A stretch of 64,000 nt of DNA from Nitrospirota bacterium. Lineage in GTDB: Bacteria > Nitrospirota > Thermodesulfovibrionia > UBA6902 > JAJYJJ01. The stretch covers positions 62,001-126,000 of the forward strand of contig JAJYJJ010000005.1 in the NCBI GenBank assembly GCA_021789595.1, in the 5' to 3' direction. The translations under genes and the position numbers were made by a program. Below, one piece after another: positions 1 through 7,741 of the stretch (position 1 is the stretch's first letter; the number at the start of each line of letters is the position of its first letter). The notes under the pieces are model-generated. The model made no database searches. It was given only the letters and a program-made list of their open reading frames with translations, and was not told where the DNA came from.

Positions 1-996
1 TATCTTTGAACTCTCCCTGTTGACATCCTGGGCTGAGCTTCTAACTTTTTCAATTAGTTCTGTAAGACCCTCTACCATGAGATTAAAGGCATCCCCGATG
101 GAACCAAAGATGTCAGGTGTAACCTCAGCATTTTGAGTGAGGTCTCCTTCAGAGGCAGAGCTTAAGAGGTTCAAGAAATTAATGATATTTTCCTGGGACC
201 TAGTTCTTTCTTCCTCGCTCTGGACGAATACCTTAAGCCTGTCAATGGTATCATTAAGGGTCTTTGCCAGTTCGCCAAGCTCGTCACCCCTCGTCCACCT
301 AATCTTTCTGGATAAGTCTCCTTCACCCATAGCCTTTGCTATCCTGGTCAGATCGTGGACAGGATATGTTATCTGCCTCAGGATGAACAGATAGAAGAGT
401 CCACCGAACACCACCAAGGCGGATAGAGCAATAATTGCACCTAACTGTAGTCTTTTATATGTAAGTGCTTCCACCTGTTTTTGCATTGCTGTGGTTTTCT
501 CTCTCTGGGTATTCATCATGTCCAGGATTTTCTCTCTGAAACTCCGCCACTTGGGCGTTTCAGCAGAGGTAAGGAGTGCAATCGCATCTTTTGGTTTTCC
601 TTCGATAGCAAGACCCTGGATTTGCAGTCTTATTTTATGCAATTCATTCCATTCAGATAAAATGTTTTGTAATTCTCTGGCCATATCCTGTGGTGCAATC
701 TTGATAGCCTCCTCATTGGCCTTTATAAACGCCTCATTGGCCTTTTTATAAAAATCTATAGCTGCACTATCATTAGGGGCCAAGATGATCTGTCTTGTTG
801 TTCCACCCCCCTGGATTCCAAAGGCGTGCATGCTATTAAGGTAAATCAGCAGTGCCTCATCCTTTTGAACAAAATCCCTGAATGTGTCATTTATATCCCT
901 TGCTGCTATAAGGGTAATTCCAATTGCCACAAGAAATGTGGCTATCATTACAAAACCACCGATAAGGAACTTTTTGGTAATGCTCAGCTTTACCAT
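1..996 (-). CDS. Methyl-accepting chemotaxis-like receptor, truncated by window edge
   Basis: The first 332 codons of a membrane sensor read leftwards and run off the window with no stop. The start is the ATG at 996, preceded by a GGGAGGT ribosome site about 5 nt away. Residues about 9-29 form a first membrane helix, about 30-180 a mostly helical periplasmic sensor region, and about 178-200 a second membrane helix. HAMP-like segments with 'GEGDLSRKI' and then 'ASEGDLTQ' follow. This order is typical of chemoreceptors. The cytoplasmic signalling tip that would separate a chemoreceptor from a HAMP histidine kinase or cyclase lies outside the window, so the chemotaxis role is inferred. Confidence 0.8.
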   Translation of the reverse strand, partial: MVKLSITKKFLIGGFVMIATFLVAIGITLIAARDINDTFRDFVQKDEALLIYLNSMHAFGIQGGGTTRQIILAPNDSAAIDFYKKANEAFIKANEEAIKIAPQDMARELQNILSEWNELHKIRLQIQGLAIEGKPKDAIALLTSAETPKWRSFREKILDMMNTQREKTTAMQKQVEALTYKRLQLGAIIALSALVVFGGLFYLFILRQITYPVHDLTRIAKAMGEGDLSRKIRWTRGDELGELAKTLNDTIDRLKVFVQSEEERTRSQENIINFLNLLSSASEGDLTQNAEVTPDIFGSIGDAFNLMVEGLTELIEKVRSSAQDVNRESSKI

Positions 997-1063
997 ACTA
1001 ACCTCCCTAGCCATTCTTTAATTAAATTAAAGACTCAAAGCTGAAAGTCTTAATCATCGATAA

Positions 1064-1091
1064 ATACTACTATAATATTAAAGGCTTGTCA
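1064..1091 (-). promoter_or_regulatory. Sigma-70-type promoter of the receptor gene
   Basis: On the minus strand TTGACA (1091-1086) and TAGTAT (1069-1064) are separated by 16 nt. The start would lie near 1057, giving a leader of about 60 nt that contains the receptor ribosome site. Confidence 0.5.
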
Positions 1092-1196
1092 ATAAGGATT
1101 GTTGAGACCCCTTGAGGACTTTGAGCATATAATCAATCTGCCGATTATAAAAACTCTGAAACTTACCTACGCCTACATCCTGGAATACATTGATAA

Positions 1197-1225
1197 TTGA
1201 CAGATGCATGGAAATACTTTATAGT
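1197..1225 (+). promoter_or_regulatory. Consensus promoter giving leaderless nadB mRNA
   Basis: TTGACA (1197-1202), exactly 17 nt, then TATAGT (1220-1225). Only 7 nt separate the -10 box from the ATG at 1233, so transcription should start at or within a base of the A of the start codon. No Shine-Dalgarno sequence is present. The TTG that would open a 12-codon longer reading frame is the first three bases of the -35 box, which argues against that longer start. Confidence 0.75.
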
Positions 1226-1232
1226 TGCCTTT

Positions 1233-2804
1233 ATGAGGACAGAGGTTGTGGATTATCTTGTCATCGGCAGTGGGGTTGCAGGCCTGAGGGCCGCTATTGA
1301 GCTTGCACCCCATGGCAGGGTTCTTGTTGTCACAAAGGATAAGCCAACAGAGGGGAGCACAGAATATGCACAGGGCGGGGTTGCAGTTGCACTCAGCGAT
1401 GAAGACGAGGTTCACATCCACCTGTCTGATACGATCAAGGCAGGCGACGGCCTGTGTAAGAGGGAGGCTGTAAAGGTCCTTGTGGAGGAGGGGCCGGCAA
1501 GGATCGTTGAGCTGATATCATGGGGGGCAGAGTTTGACAGAGAGGGCATGAGGCTTGCTTTCACGCTTGAGGCAGCCCATTCAAGGAAGAGGATACTCCA
1601 TGCACATGGTGATGCAACAGGCAGAGAGATAGAGCGTGTCCTTTTAAAAAAGGTGCGTTCGATTAATACAATCTCCAGATACCCGTTTGCATTTACCCTT
1701 GACCTCATTGTTGAGGATGGCAGGTGCTGTGGCGCCTTTCTGCTCAGGGAGGGAGAGGTTACTGCAATCCTCTCAAGGGCAGTAATCCTTGCAACTGGCG
1801 GCTTAGGCCAGCTCTTTGCAAGGACAACCAATCCGCCTGTTGCAACAGGTGATGGAATGGCCATTGCATTCAGGGCAGGGGCCGTCCTGGAGGATATGGA
1901 GTTTGTCCAGTTTCATCCAACAAGCCTCTATTATCCATCAGCCCCACAGTTTCTTTTAAGCGAGGCCATGCGGGGCGAAGGCGCAATACTCAGAAACATC
2001 CATGGAGGGCAATTTATGTCCTCATATCACCCTATGGCAGAGCTTGCACCAAGGGATGTGGTATCAAGGGCAATAATTTCAGAGATGGTAAGGACAAAAA
2101 GCAAGAATGTATTTCTCGACCTCACCCACCTTGATGGAAGGTTTATAAAAAATAGGTTTCCAAGGATATATTCCACATGCCTTCAATATGATATAGATAT
2201 CACAGAGGAACCAGTACCTGTCTCCCCTGCCGCACATTATATGATGGGTGGCGTATGGACAGACCTTAATGGTCAGACCAGCATAGATGGACTTTTTGCA
2301 GCAGGTGAGGTTGCATGCACAGGTGTCCACGGAGCCAACAGGCTTGCCTCCAATAGTCTGCTTGAAGGGCTTGTGTATGGTGCAAGGGCAGGCCAGGCTG
2401 CTGCCTCCTATGGGGAGGCCGCTGGTCCTCAAAAAATGGATATTCCTGAGCCTGAATATAAAAGACCAAAAAGGGATTTTGACCCCGAAAAGATAAGGAG
2501 TTCCCTTAGAAAGCTCCTGTGGGAAAGGGTTGGGATAATAAGGTGCGCCCGTTCGCTTACAGAGGCAAAGACAAGGCTGTCTAAATGGACAGTCATATCA
2601 GAGATGGACTTCAGGGATAGGAGGCTGCTTGAGCTAAAGAATATGCTTACGGTTGCGATGCTGATAACAGAGGCAGCACTGAGGAGAGAGGGCAGCGTCG
2701 GTGCCCATTACAGGTCAGATTTCCCGGCAAGGGGTAAAAACTGGCAGAGGCACATAAACATAAGGAAAGAGGGTTCAGGATTCAGGATGAATAGTGCATC
2801 TTGA
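1233..2804 (+). CDS. nadB: L-aspartate oxidase
   Basis: FAD-dependent oxidation of L-aspartate to iminoaspartate, the first step of de novo NAD synthesis, in the cytosol. The 523-residue product has the N-terminal dinucleotide site GSGVAG at residues 12-17 and then STEYAQGGVAVA. The catalytic stretch of the fumarate reductase/aspartate oxidase superfamily, HYMMGG followed by GLFAAGEVACTGVHGANR, lies at about 335-365. The C-terminal helical domain is complete. The short Q-G-G-V-A segment and the lack of a covalent-flavin histidine fit NadB better than SdhA/FrdA. The start at 1233 is chosen because upstream sequence forms its promoter. nadA and nadC are not adjacent, but nadD is at 27448. Confidence 0.95.
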   Translation: MRTEVVDYLVIGSGVAGLRAAIELAPHGRVLVVTKDKPTEGSTEYAQGGVAVALSDEDEVHIHLSDTIKAGDGLCKREAVKVLVEEGPARIVELISWGAEFDREGMRLAFTLEAAHSRKRILHAHGDATGREIERVLLKKVRSINTISRYPFAFTLDLIVEDGRCCGAFLLREGEVTAILSRAVILATGGLGQLFARTTNPPVATGDGMAIAFRAGAVLEDMEFVQFHPTSLYYPSAPQFLLSEAMRGEGAILRNIHGGQFMSSYHPMAELAPRDVVSRAIISEMVRTKSKNVFLDLTHLDGRFIKNRFPRIYSTCLQYDIDITEEPVPVSPAAHYMMGGVWTDLNGQTSIDGLFAAGEVACTGVHGANRLASNSLLEGLVYGARAGQAAASYGEAAGPQKMDIPEPEYKRPKRDFDPEKIRSSLRKLLWERVGIIRCARSLTEAKTRLSKWTVISEMDFRDRRLLELKNMLTVAMLITEAALRREGSVGAHYRSDFPARGKNWQRHINIRKEGSGFRMNSAS

Positions 2805-2826
2805 AGTATGGGGCATTGCGGGCAAG

Positions 2827-2856
2827 CTCACAATTCTGCGACAATTCAGGTATAAT
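2827..2856 (+). promoter_or_regulatory. Promoter giving leaderless mRNA
   Basis: A perfect TATAAT (2851-2856) ends 5 nt before the ATG at 2862. A weak -35 (CTCACA, 2827-2832) lies 18 nt upstream. No ribosome site is visible. Confidence 0.5.
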
Positions 2857-2861
2857 AATCC

Positions 2862-3269
2862 ATGGTTGAAAAGACAAGGCCGAACCTGAATTTTATCCTC
2901 CTCTGCGATGATGTAAGACAGGAGATGGGAGGAAAGATAAGTCTTATGGGCATATTCGAGAGTATATATGCGACCAGCTTTCCTGCCATCCATCCAAAGC
3001 TGGCAATTGTAAATGAATGGGCTGACGGTATAGGAGAGTTTGATGCGGCCCTCAGGATACTTTCACCCGACAGAAAAACTATCATAAGGGAAAATGTGAC
3101 AAGGCTGAAACTCGTTAATGCCCGATACAGACACAGGGATGTATCCATACACCTGAACATCGAGTTCAAGGAGCCCGGGACATATTGGATAGAGAACTAT
3201 CTTGACGGCGTTTTAATAAATTCAGTCCCTTTAAATGTAATCCATATAAAGGAGAAATCCTTCCATTAA
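2862..3269 (+). CDS. DUF6941-like protein
   Basis: A 135-residue soluble protein with no signal peptide or membrane helix. It opens with PNLNFILLCDDVRQE and GGKISLMGIFESI, a beta-rich pattern I associate with the uncharacterised DUF6941 family found as single genes in many bacteria. No catalytic motif is visible. It ends 12 nt before the next gene, so the two may share a transcript with pyruvate kinase. The family assignment is from memory of the motif. The function is unknown. Confidence 0.65.
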   Translation: MVEKTRPNLNFILLCDDVRQEMGGKISLMGIFESIYATSFPAIHPKLAIVNEWADGIGEFDAALRILSPDRKTIIRENVTRLKLVNARYRHRDVSIHLNIEFKEPGTYWIENYLDGVLINSVPLNVIHIKEKSFH

Positions 3270-3281
3270 GGGTGCCCCGCG

Positions 3282-3824
3282 ATGCAAGAGGGATACAGTC
3301 GCCAGAAACTCATCGAGGAAAGGATTAATAAAACAAAAGATGCGGCGGTGATGAGCCTCAAACTTATAAGGCAGATGGTCATGGACTTTCTTATTAATCA
3401 AAAGGGCTATCACGCTGAGGACATCGAGTCTGACAGGGAATTTGAGATTATTATGGATGACAGAAAGACATCAACCTCTGCGGATTACATTATCAGACTC
3501 AACGCTAAGAGACTTATAGTTATAAAGTGTTCTCCAGGCGCGCTGGAGTCAAGGGACAGGCATCTGATATCCTTTGCAAGGGTTGTTGATTCACATCAGA
3601 TCCCCTTTGCAGTGGTAACTGACGGCTCACATGCAAGGCTCCTCGATGCCGTATCAGGCAAGCTCATATCTGAGGGACTGGATTCTATACCCAATAGGTC
3701 AGAGGCATTAAAGGCTTTAAATTCTATAGAGTTCATACCATATCCTGCAGAGCGGATGGAAAGAGAAAAAAGGATCCTCCTGGCCTTTGATACAATTAAG
3801 TGCACTGAAGAGGCTTGCGAATGA
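3282..3824 (+). CDS. Stand-alone HsdR N-terminal-type nuclease domain protein
   Basis: 180 residues resembling the N-terminal endonuclease domain of type I restriction subunit HsdR, without helicase domains. Visible are the helical start SRQKLIEERI, the segment REFEIIMDDRKTSTSADYII (acidic residues and D of a PD-(D/E)xK fold, about 47-66), RLIVIKCSPG in place of the usual E-x-K strand (about 73-82), and VVTDGSHARLLDAVSGKLI. Such orphan domains are common in deltaproteobacteria and Nitrospirota, usually far from restriction systems. Because the second acidic residue of the E-x-K pair is replaced by K-x-S, nuclease activity is doubtful. It sits between two housekeeping genes with no methylase or specificity subunit. 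Confidence 0.65.
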   Translation: MQEGYSRQKLIEERINKTKDAAVMSLKLIRQMVMDFLINQKGYHAEDIESDREFEIIMDDRKTSTSADYIIRLNAKRLIVIKCSPGALESRDRHLISFARVVDSHQIPFAVVTDGSHARLLDAVSGKLISEGLDSIPNRSEALKALNSIEFIPYPAERMEREKRILLAFDTIKCTEEACE

Positions 3825-3861
3825 TCTATTTCCATATGAACAAGATTGAAAGGGAGTAATC

Positions 3862-3882
3862 ATGAGAAGGGTTAAGCCATGA
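3862..3882 (+). other. Six-codon upstream reading frame duplicating the pyk start
   Basis: ATG-AGA-AGG-GTT-AAG-CCA-TGA follows a good ribosome site (AGGGAG, 3851-3856, 5-nt spacing). Its TGA overlaps the pyk ATG as ATGA (3879-3882). Bases 3862-3876 repeat at 3879-3893 with one change, so a 17-nt tandem duplication moved the ribosome site onto an out-of-frame copy of the start. Pyk translation may depend on stop-start coupling or on the weaker AGAAGG inside the repeat. Confidence 0.6.
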
Positions 3883-5300
3883 GAAGGGTCAAGATTGTAT
3901 GCACAATAGGGCCATCTACAGCATCGAAAAAATCTATACACGCACTCATCAGGGCAGGGATGAATGTTGCCCGCCTTAATTTTTCCCATGGAACCCATGA
4001 AAGCTATAGACAGGTAATCGAATATATAAGGGATATCTCGAGACAATTGCAGTCACCTGTTGCAATACTTCAGGACCTGCAGGGCATAAAGATAAGGGTT
4101 GGACGGTTAAAAAGCAGGGCGATCACTCTAAAAAAGGGCAGTGACCTTTTGATTACACCTGAGGACATTACAGGGGACAGCAGCAGGGTATCGGTCTCAT
4201 ACCCGCATCTTTTAAAGGATGCACGAAGGGGAGACAGGATACTCATGGATGACGGCCTTATACAGCTTAGCGTACTGGGTAAAGGCAGAGATGGGCTTCG
4301 CACAAGAGTTATTGAGGGCGGAATCCTGAAGGAGAGAAAGGGTGTAAACCTGCCTGGGGTGAATATCTCTGCCGCCACATTCACAGATAAAGATAGGACC
4401 GACCTATTATTCGGCATAAAGATGGGTGTTGATTATATTGCCCTTTCTTTTGTAAGAACAGGGCGTGACATCGAAAGGGTAAAGGATTGGCTTAAAGAAA
4501 GGGCTGTAAAGATACCGATTATAGCTAAGATAGAAAAGCCAGATGCAGTCAGGAATATAGATGCGATACTCGAGGTTGCAGACGGCCTTATGGTGGCAAG
4601 AGGTGACCTCGGGGTTGAGGTCCCTGCTGAGGAGGTGCCGTTATTGCAAAAGGACCTCATAGAGAGGGCGAACAGATGTATGAAGCCTGTTATAACAGCA
4701 ACGCAGATGCTTGAATCCATGACAGAGCACCTTAGACCGACAAGGGCAGAGGTTACAGATGTGGCCAATGCTGTGCTTGACGGCACAGATGCCCTTATGC
4801 TTTCTGCTGAAACCGCCTCAGGGAAATACCCGACAGAGGCTGTCAGGATGATGGACAGGATTATTAGATATACAGAAGAAAGGGGGCTAAAGGCTGCTGC
4901 CCATTCCATGAAGGGGAGTTTCCCGGGTGCAGTTGCAGAGGGTGCGTGCACTGCTGCTATTGATATTGGAGCAAAGGCCATTGTCGTCTTCACAAGGTCG
5001 GGATTTACTGCACTGCTTGCCTCCAAATTCAGGCCGCCTGTGCCGATAATTGCCCTTACCACAAAAGAAGATGTTAGAACAAGGATGACTCTGTTCTGGG
5101 GTGTTATACCGAGGCTCATGAGGCCTGTTAAAAATACAGACCAGATGATCCTCGAGGTTGAAAGAAATCTGCTTATGGATAACCTTGCAAAGAAAGGCGA
5201 TAAGGTAGTAATAATGGCCAGCTCACCGCTTTCAACAAGGGAAAAGACAAACTTTATGAAGCTCCATGTTATTGGCGAGGATAGAGGCTCAGGTCTCTGA
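3879..5300 (+). CDS. pyk: Pyruvate kinase
   Basis: Transfers phosphate from phosphoenolpyruvate to ADP, the last step of glycolysis. The 473 residues match the usual bacterial length. Seen: KIVCTIGPST at the N-terminus, GMNVARLNFSHGTHE, the B-domain start, IAKIEKPDAVRNID, LMVARGDLGVE and the substrate-binding KPVITATQMLESM plus PTRAEVTDVANAVLDGTDALMLSAETA. The normally conserved DLxGPxIR strand reads DLQGIKIR, with isoleucine for proline, near residue 66. The allosteric C-terminal domain is present (AIVVFTRSG). The 3' end overlaps the convergent kinase gene by 12 nt. Confidence 0.97.
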   Translation: MRRVKIVCTIGPSTASKKSIHALIRAGMNVARLNFSHGTHESYRQVIEYIRDISRQLQSPVAILQDLQGIKIRVGRLKSRAITLKKGSDLLITPEDITGDSSRVSVSYPHLLKDARRGDRILMDDGLIQLSVLGKGRDGLRTRVIEGGILKERKGVNLPGVNISAATFTDKDRTDLLFGIKMGVDYIALSFVRTGRDIERVKDWLKERAVKIPIIAKIEKPDAVRNIDAILEVADGLMVARGDLGVEVPAEEVPLLQKDLIERANRCMKPVITATQMLESMTEHLRPTRAEVTDVANAVLDGTDALMLSAETASGKYPTEAVRMMDRIIRYTEERGLKAAAHSMKGSFPGAVAEGACTAAIDIGAKAIVVFTRSGFTALLASKFRPPVPIIALTTKEDVRTRMTLFWGVIPRLMRPVKNTDQMILEVERNLLMDNLAKKGDKVVIMASSPLSTREKTNFMKLHVIGEDRGSGL

Positions 5301-6638
5301 ATGCCCTGTGTTGGATGATCTATAGAGGGGCAATACAATGCTGAAGGTTGTCCCCTGCCCCATACTGCTTTCGACATCTATGGTGCCGCCGTGTGATACA
5401 ATGATCTTCTGAACAAGGGCAAGGCCAAGGCCTGTGCCCTTTTCCTTTGTAGTAAAGAATGGAAGGAATATCTTTGACCTGATATCCTCGGGGATGCCAT
5501 GGCCTGTATCAGAGATTGTCAGCTCCAGGGATTCGTCCCTTAGTTTTGTATGGATCCTAAGCTCTCCACCCTCTGGCATGGCATCTATGGCATTCTGAAA
5601 GATATTTGTGAATGCCTGCCTTAAAAGGACTTCATCGCCCTTTATCTCTGGCAGGTTATCTGGAACCGGGAAATCTATCCTGATATTCTCCTGTATGATC
5701 TTACATGCATCATTGATAATTCCCCTTAAATCAACAGCAGAGGGCAGAGGCTGGGTTGGTCGTGCAAATGACAGGAATTCAGAGATAATCCTATCCATCC
5801 CCTCTATCTCTGTGAGTATGGAATCAACAAGCGGCCGTTGGGATAGATCTGCTTTCTTGGAAAGCAACTTTATATAGCCTGAGATGACTGCCATGGGATT
5901 TCTTAACTCATGGGCAATGCCTGCTGACATCTCCCCAAGCTCTGTGAGCCTTTCTTTTAGCTCTACCTGCGCCTGCAGGGCCTTCATCTCTGTCAGGTCT
6001 GTAAATACAAGGATAATACCTATAACCTCTTCGTTTTTGTCCTTTAGAGGTGATGTGGTAAGCCCTATCCATATCCTTCTGCCGTCCCTTGTTGTAAAGG
6101 GATATTCGCCCCGTTCAACCGTCTTTTTCTGAGCTATAATCGATGCAAGGGGTTCTCCAAATATCACATGAAAACCCTTGCCGATAGCATCTTCAGCCCT
6201 TATACCAATAATCTCCTCCGCTGCCCTGTTTATGCTTACTATGCAGAGGGAGTTGTCTATACTCACAACACCGCTTGGAACACTCTGAAGGATATTCTCA
6301 TTATAGCTCTCAATGCTGCTTGCCCTGTCCTCTGCCAATGCCCTCATCTGTTCAAGCTCCCTTTCCTTTTCCTTGAGTTTGTTCACAAGGCCGTGAAAGG
6401 TATCAACTACAAAGCCTGTCTCCCCTGACTCAGGAGGCCTCTTTGACAGGCTAAGGAGCCGTTTCACATAGGCAAGTAGCACAAGGACAAGGAGCAGCCC
6501 AATACCTGTATACAGTAAAAGGTTTGTCCCTAATGGGCCTATGCTCTTGATATCATGGTATATCTGTATGTTTAGGGCAACAATGATGCCGATGAGGACT
6601 ATAAGAAGAAATGCATGGGAGTATCTATATCCTGCCAT
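5289..6638 (-). CDS. PAS-domain sensor histidine kinase
   Basis: 449 residues with two N-terminal membrane helices (about 10-27 and 40-57) and almost no periplasmic loop. A short coiled coil leads to a PAS domain (about 113-222), then the phospho-acceptor box GEMSAGIAHELRNP with His243, and a HATPase_c domain with the N box (QNAIDAMPEGG), DTGHGIP and GTGLGLALVQK. It probably autophosphorylates and passes phosphate to an NtrC- or PilR-like regulator. None is directly adjacent; the nearest is at 13291. It overlaps pilD by 14 nt, so both are likely co-transcribed, which makes a PilS-like role possible but unproven. Confidence 0.9.
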   Translation of the reverse strand: MAGYRYSHAFLLIVLIGIIVALNIQIYHDIKSIGPLGTNLLLYTGIGLLLVLVLLAYVKRLLSLSKRPPESGETGFVVDTFHGLVNKLKEKERELEQMRALAEDRASSIESYNENILQSVPSGVVSIDNSLCIVSINRAAEEIIGIRAEDAIGKGFHVIFGEPLASIIAQKKTVERGEYPFTTRDGRRIWIGLTTSPLKDKNEEVIGIILVFTDLTEMKALQAQVELKERLTELGEMSAGIAHELRNPMAVISGYIKLLSKKADLSQRPLVDSILTEIEGMDRIISEFLSFARPTQPLPSAVDLRGIINDACKIIQENIRIDFPVPDNLPEIKGDEVLLRQAFTNIFQNAIDAMPEGGELRIHTKLRDESLELTISDTGHGIPEDIRSKIFLPFFTTKEKGTGLGLALVQKIIVSHGGTIDVESSMGQGTTFSIVLPLYRSSNTGHSET

Positions 6639-7401
6639 GGAGATAAAACCTCAGTAATTCCTGCCCCAGGAAAAGACTTACCACTGCGCCAATAGCAAGG
6701 AAGGGACCAAATGGTATCTTTGCCTTTCTTCCCTTGCCCTTGAATATCATCAAGGAGACACCGATAACAGCCCCTGTAAGGCTGCCAATAAAGGTTGTAA
6801 GCAACACACCTTTCCAGCCGAGGAATGCGCCAACCATGCCCATCATCTTTATATCCCCTCCACCCATACCGCCTCTGCTTAACACTGCGATGAGGAGGAA
6901 AAGACCGGCTCCAAGGATGAGGCCAATCGCAGATGCCTTCATGCCAAGGAGAAGAGGCCTTGAAAACGGGTCTATAAGGATTGTTGAGCCGAGGATAAAG
7001 CCAACTAAAATGCCCAGAAAGGTAATCCTGTCAGGGATTATCTGGTGGTCTATGTCTATAAAGGCTATAACGATCATTGATGAGACAAAGGCAAAATAGG
7101 CAATATCTATCCAGTCAAATCCAAATCTATATGCCACCAGGACATAAAGCAGGCCGTTTAAGAACTCTACGGCAGGGTATCTTAACGGTATCTTCCATTT
7201 ACAGTTTCTGCATCTTCCCCTCAGGATTAAGAAGCTGATAATCGGGATATTGTCATAAAAGGCAATCGGCCTCTCACATGATGGGCAGTGAGAAGGAGGT
7301 GAGATTATGGATAGCCCCCGCGGCATCCTGTATATGCAAACATTCAGGAATGAACCTATGACTGCACCGAGAATAAATGTCACAGCATATGCATATGTCA
7401 T
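6625..7401 (-). CDS. pilD: Type IV prepilin leader peptidase/N-methyltransferase
   Basis: Inner-membrane aspartyl protease that cleaves and N-methylates type IV pilin or pseudopilin leaders. The 258 residues contain the cytoplasmic zinc-type cysteine pairs C39-x2-C42 and C64-x2-C67 and the catalytic aspartates in FIDIDHQIIPD (about 115-124) and GGGDIK (180-185), with about eight hydrophobic segments. The length and motif order are full. No pilin is encoded in the window, but MglA/MglB at the far end fit a twitching-motile cell. Confidence 0.95.
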   Translation of the reverse strand: MTYAYAVTFILGAVIGSFLNVCIYRMPRGLSIISPPSHCPSCERPIAFYDNIPIISFLILRGRCRNCKWKIPLRYPAVEFLNGLLYVLVAYRFGFDWIDIAYFAFVSSMIVIAFIDIDHQIIPDRITFLGILVGFILGSTILIDPFSRPLLLGMKASAIGLILGAGLFLLIAVLSRGGMGGGDIKMMGMVGAFLGWKGVLLTTFIGSLTGAVIGVSLMIFKGKGRKAKIPFGPFLAIGAVVSLFLGQELLRFYLHGRI

Positions 7402-7412
7402 CTTTAGCTCTC

Positions 7413-7730
7413 TTATAACTCTGGCTTGCTCATCTCAGCGGCCTTTTCCCTTAAAGCCTTGACCTCGTTGTCCAGCGTGTCTATCTCTGATAGTGCTCTG
7501 GTTATTATCTCATCCTTGAGCATCAGCCGCTCTCCAGATGCGTGCATCTCGTGAAGCCTCTTGCCAATGGACTTGTGCAGCTCCTCTATCTTCCTTTCAA
7601 GTTTGCTGGTTTCATAAAGTAATTTTGCAATAGAGGTCTCTGCCTTTGTCCTTTCCGCAACAAGGCTCGCTGCCCACTTAATGGTCTTGACACCCTCTGA
7701 AAAGTTTCTTCTTACCCTTTCCCACACCAT
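7413..7730 (-). CDS. Small coiled-coil protein
   Basis: 105 residues from the ATG at 7730, chosen because GGGGAGGG lies just upstream and because a longer frame from 7778 would run into recG. The sequence is a helical, charged coiled coil (ERTKAETSIAKLLYETSKLE and following heptads, about 25-95), with no membrane segment. It lies 11 nt after recG and 11 nt before pilD in the same operon. I do not recognise a family. The short length and heptad content suggest a structural or scaffold role. Confidence 0.75.
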   Translation of the reverse strand: MVWERVRRNFSEGVKTIKWAASLVAERTKAETSIAKLLYETSKLERKIEELHKSIGKRLHEMHASGERLMLKDEIITRALSEIDTLDNEVKALREKAAEMSKPEL

Positions 7731-7741
7731 ATGCCCTCCCC

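Noticed and set aside
1197-1232. TTG at 1197 as the nadB start
   Set aside because: The TTG is part of the -35 box and the extra codons form the spacer and -10 box. The conserved protein begins near the ATG at 1233.
3282-3824. Part of a type I restriction system
   Set aside because: Only an HsdR N-terminal-like domain is present, with no helicase, HsdM or HsdS gene nearby, and the E-x-K pair is not intact.
4433-5377. A 314-codon frame on the minus strand inside pyk
   Set aside because: Antisense shadow of pyruvate kinase, Ser/Ala-rich and without family signatures.
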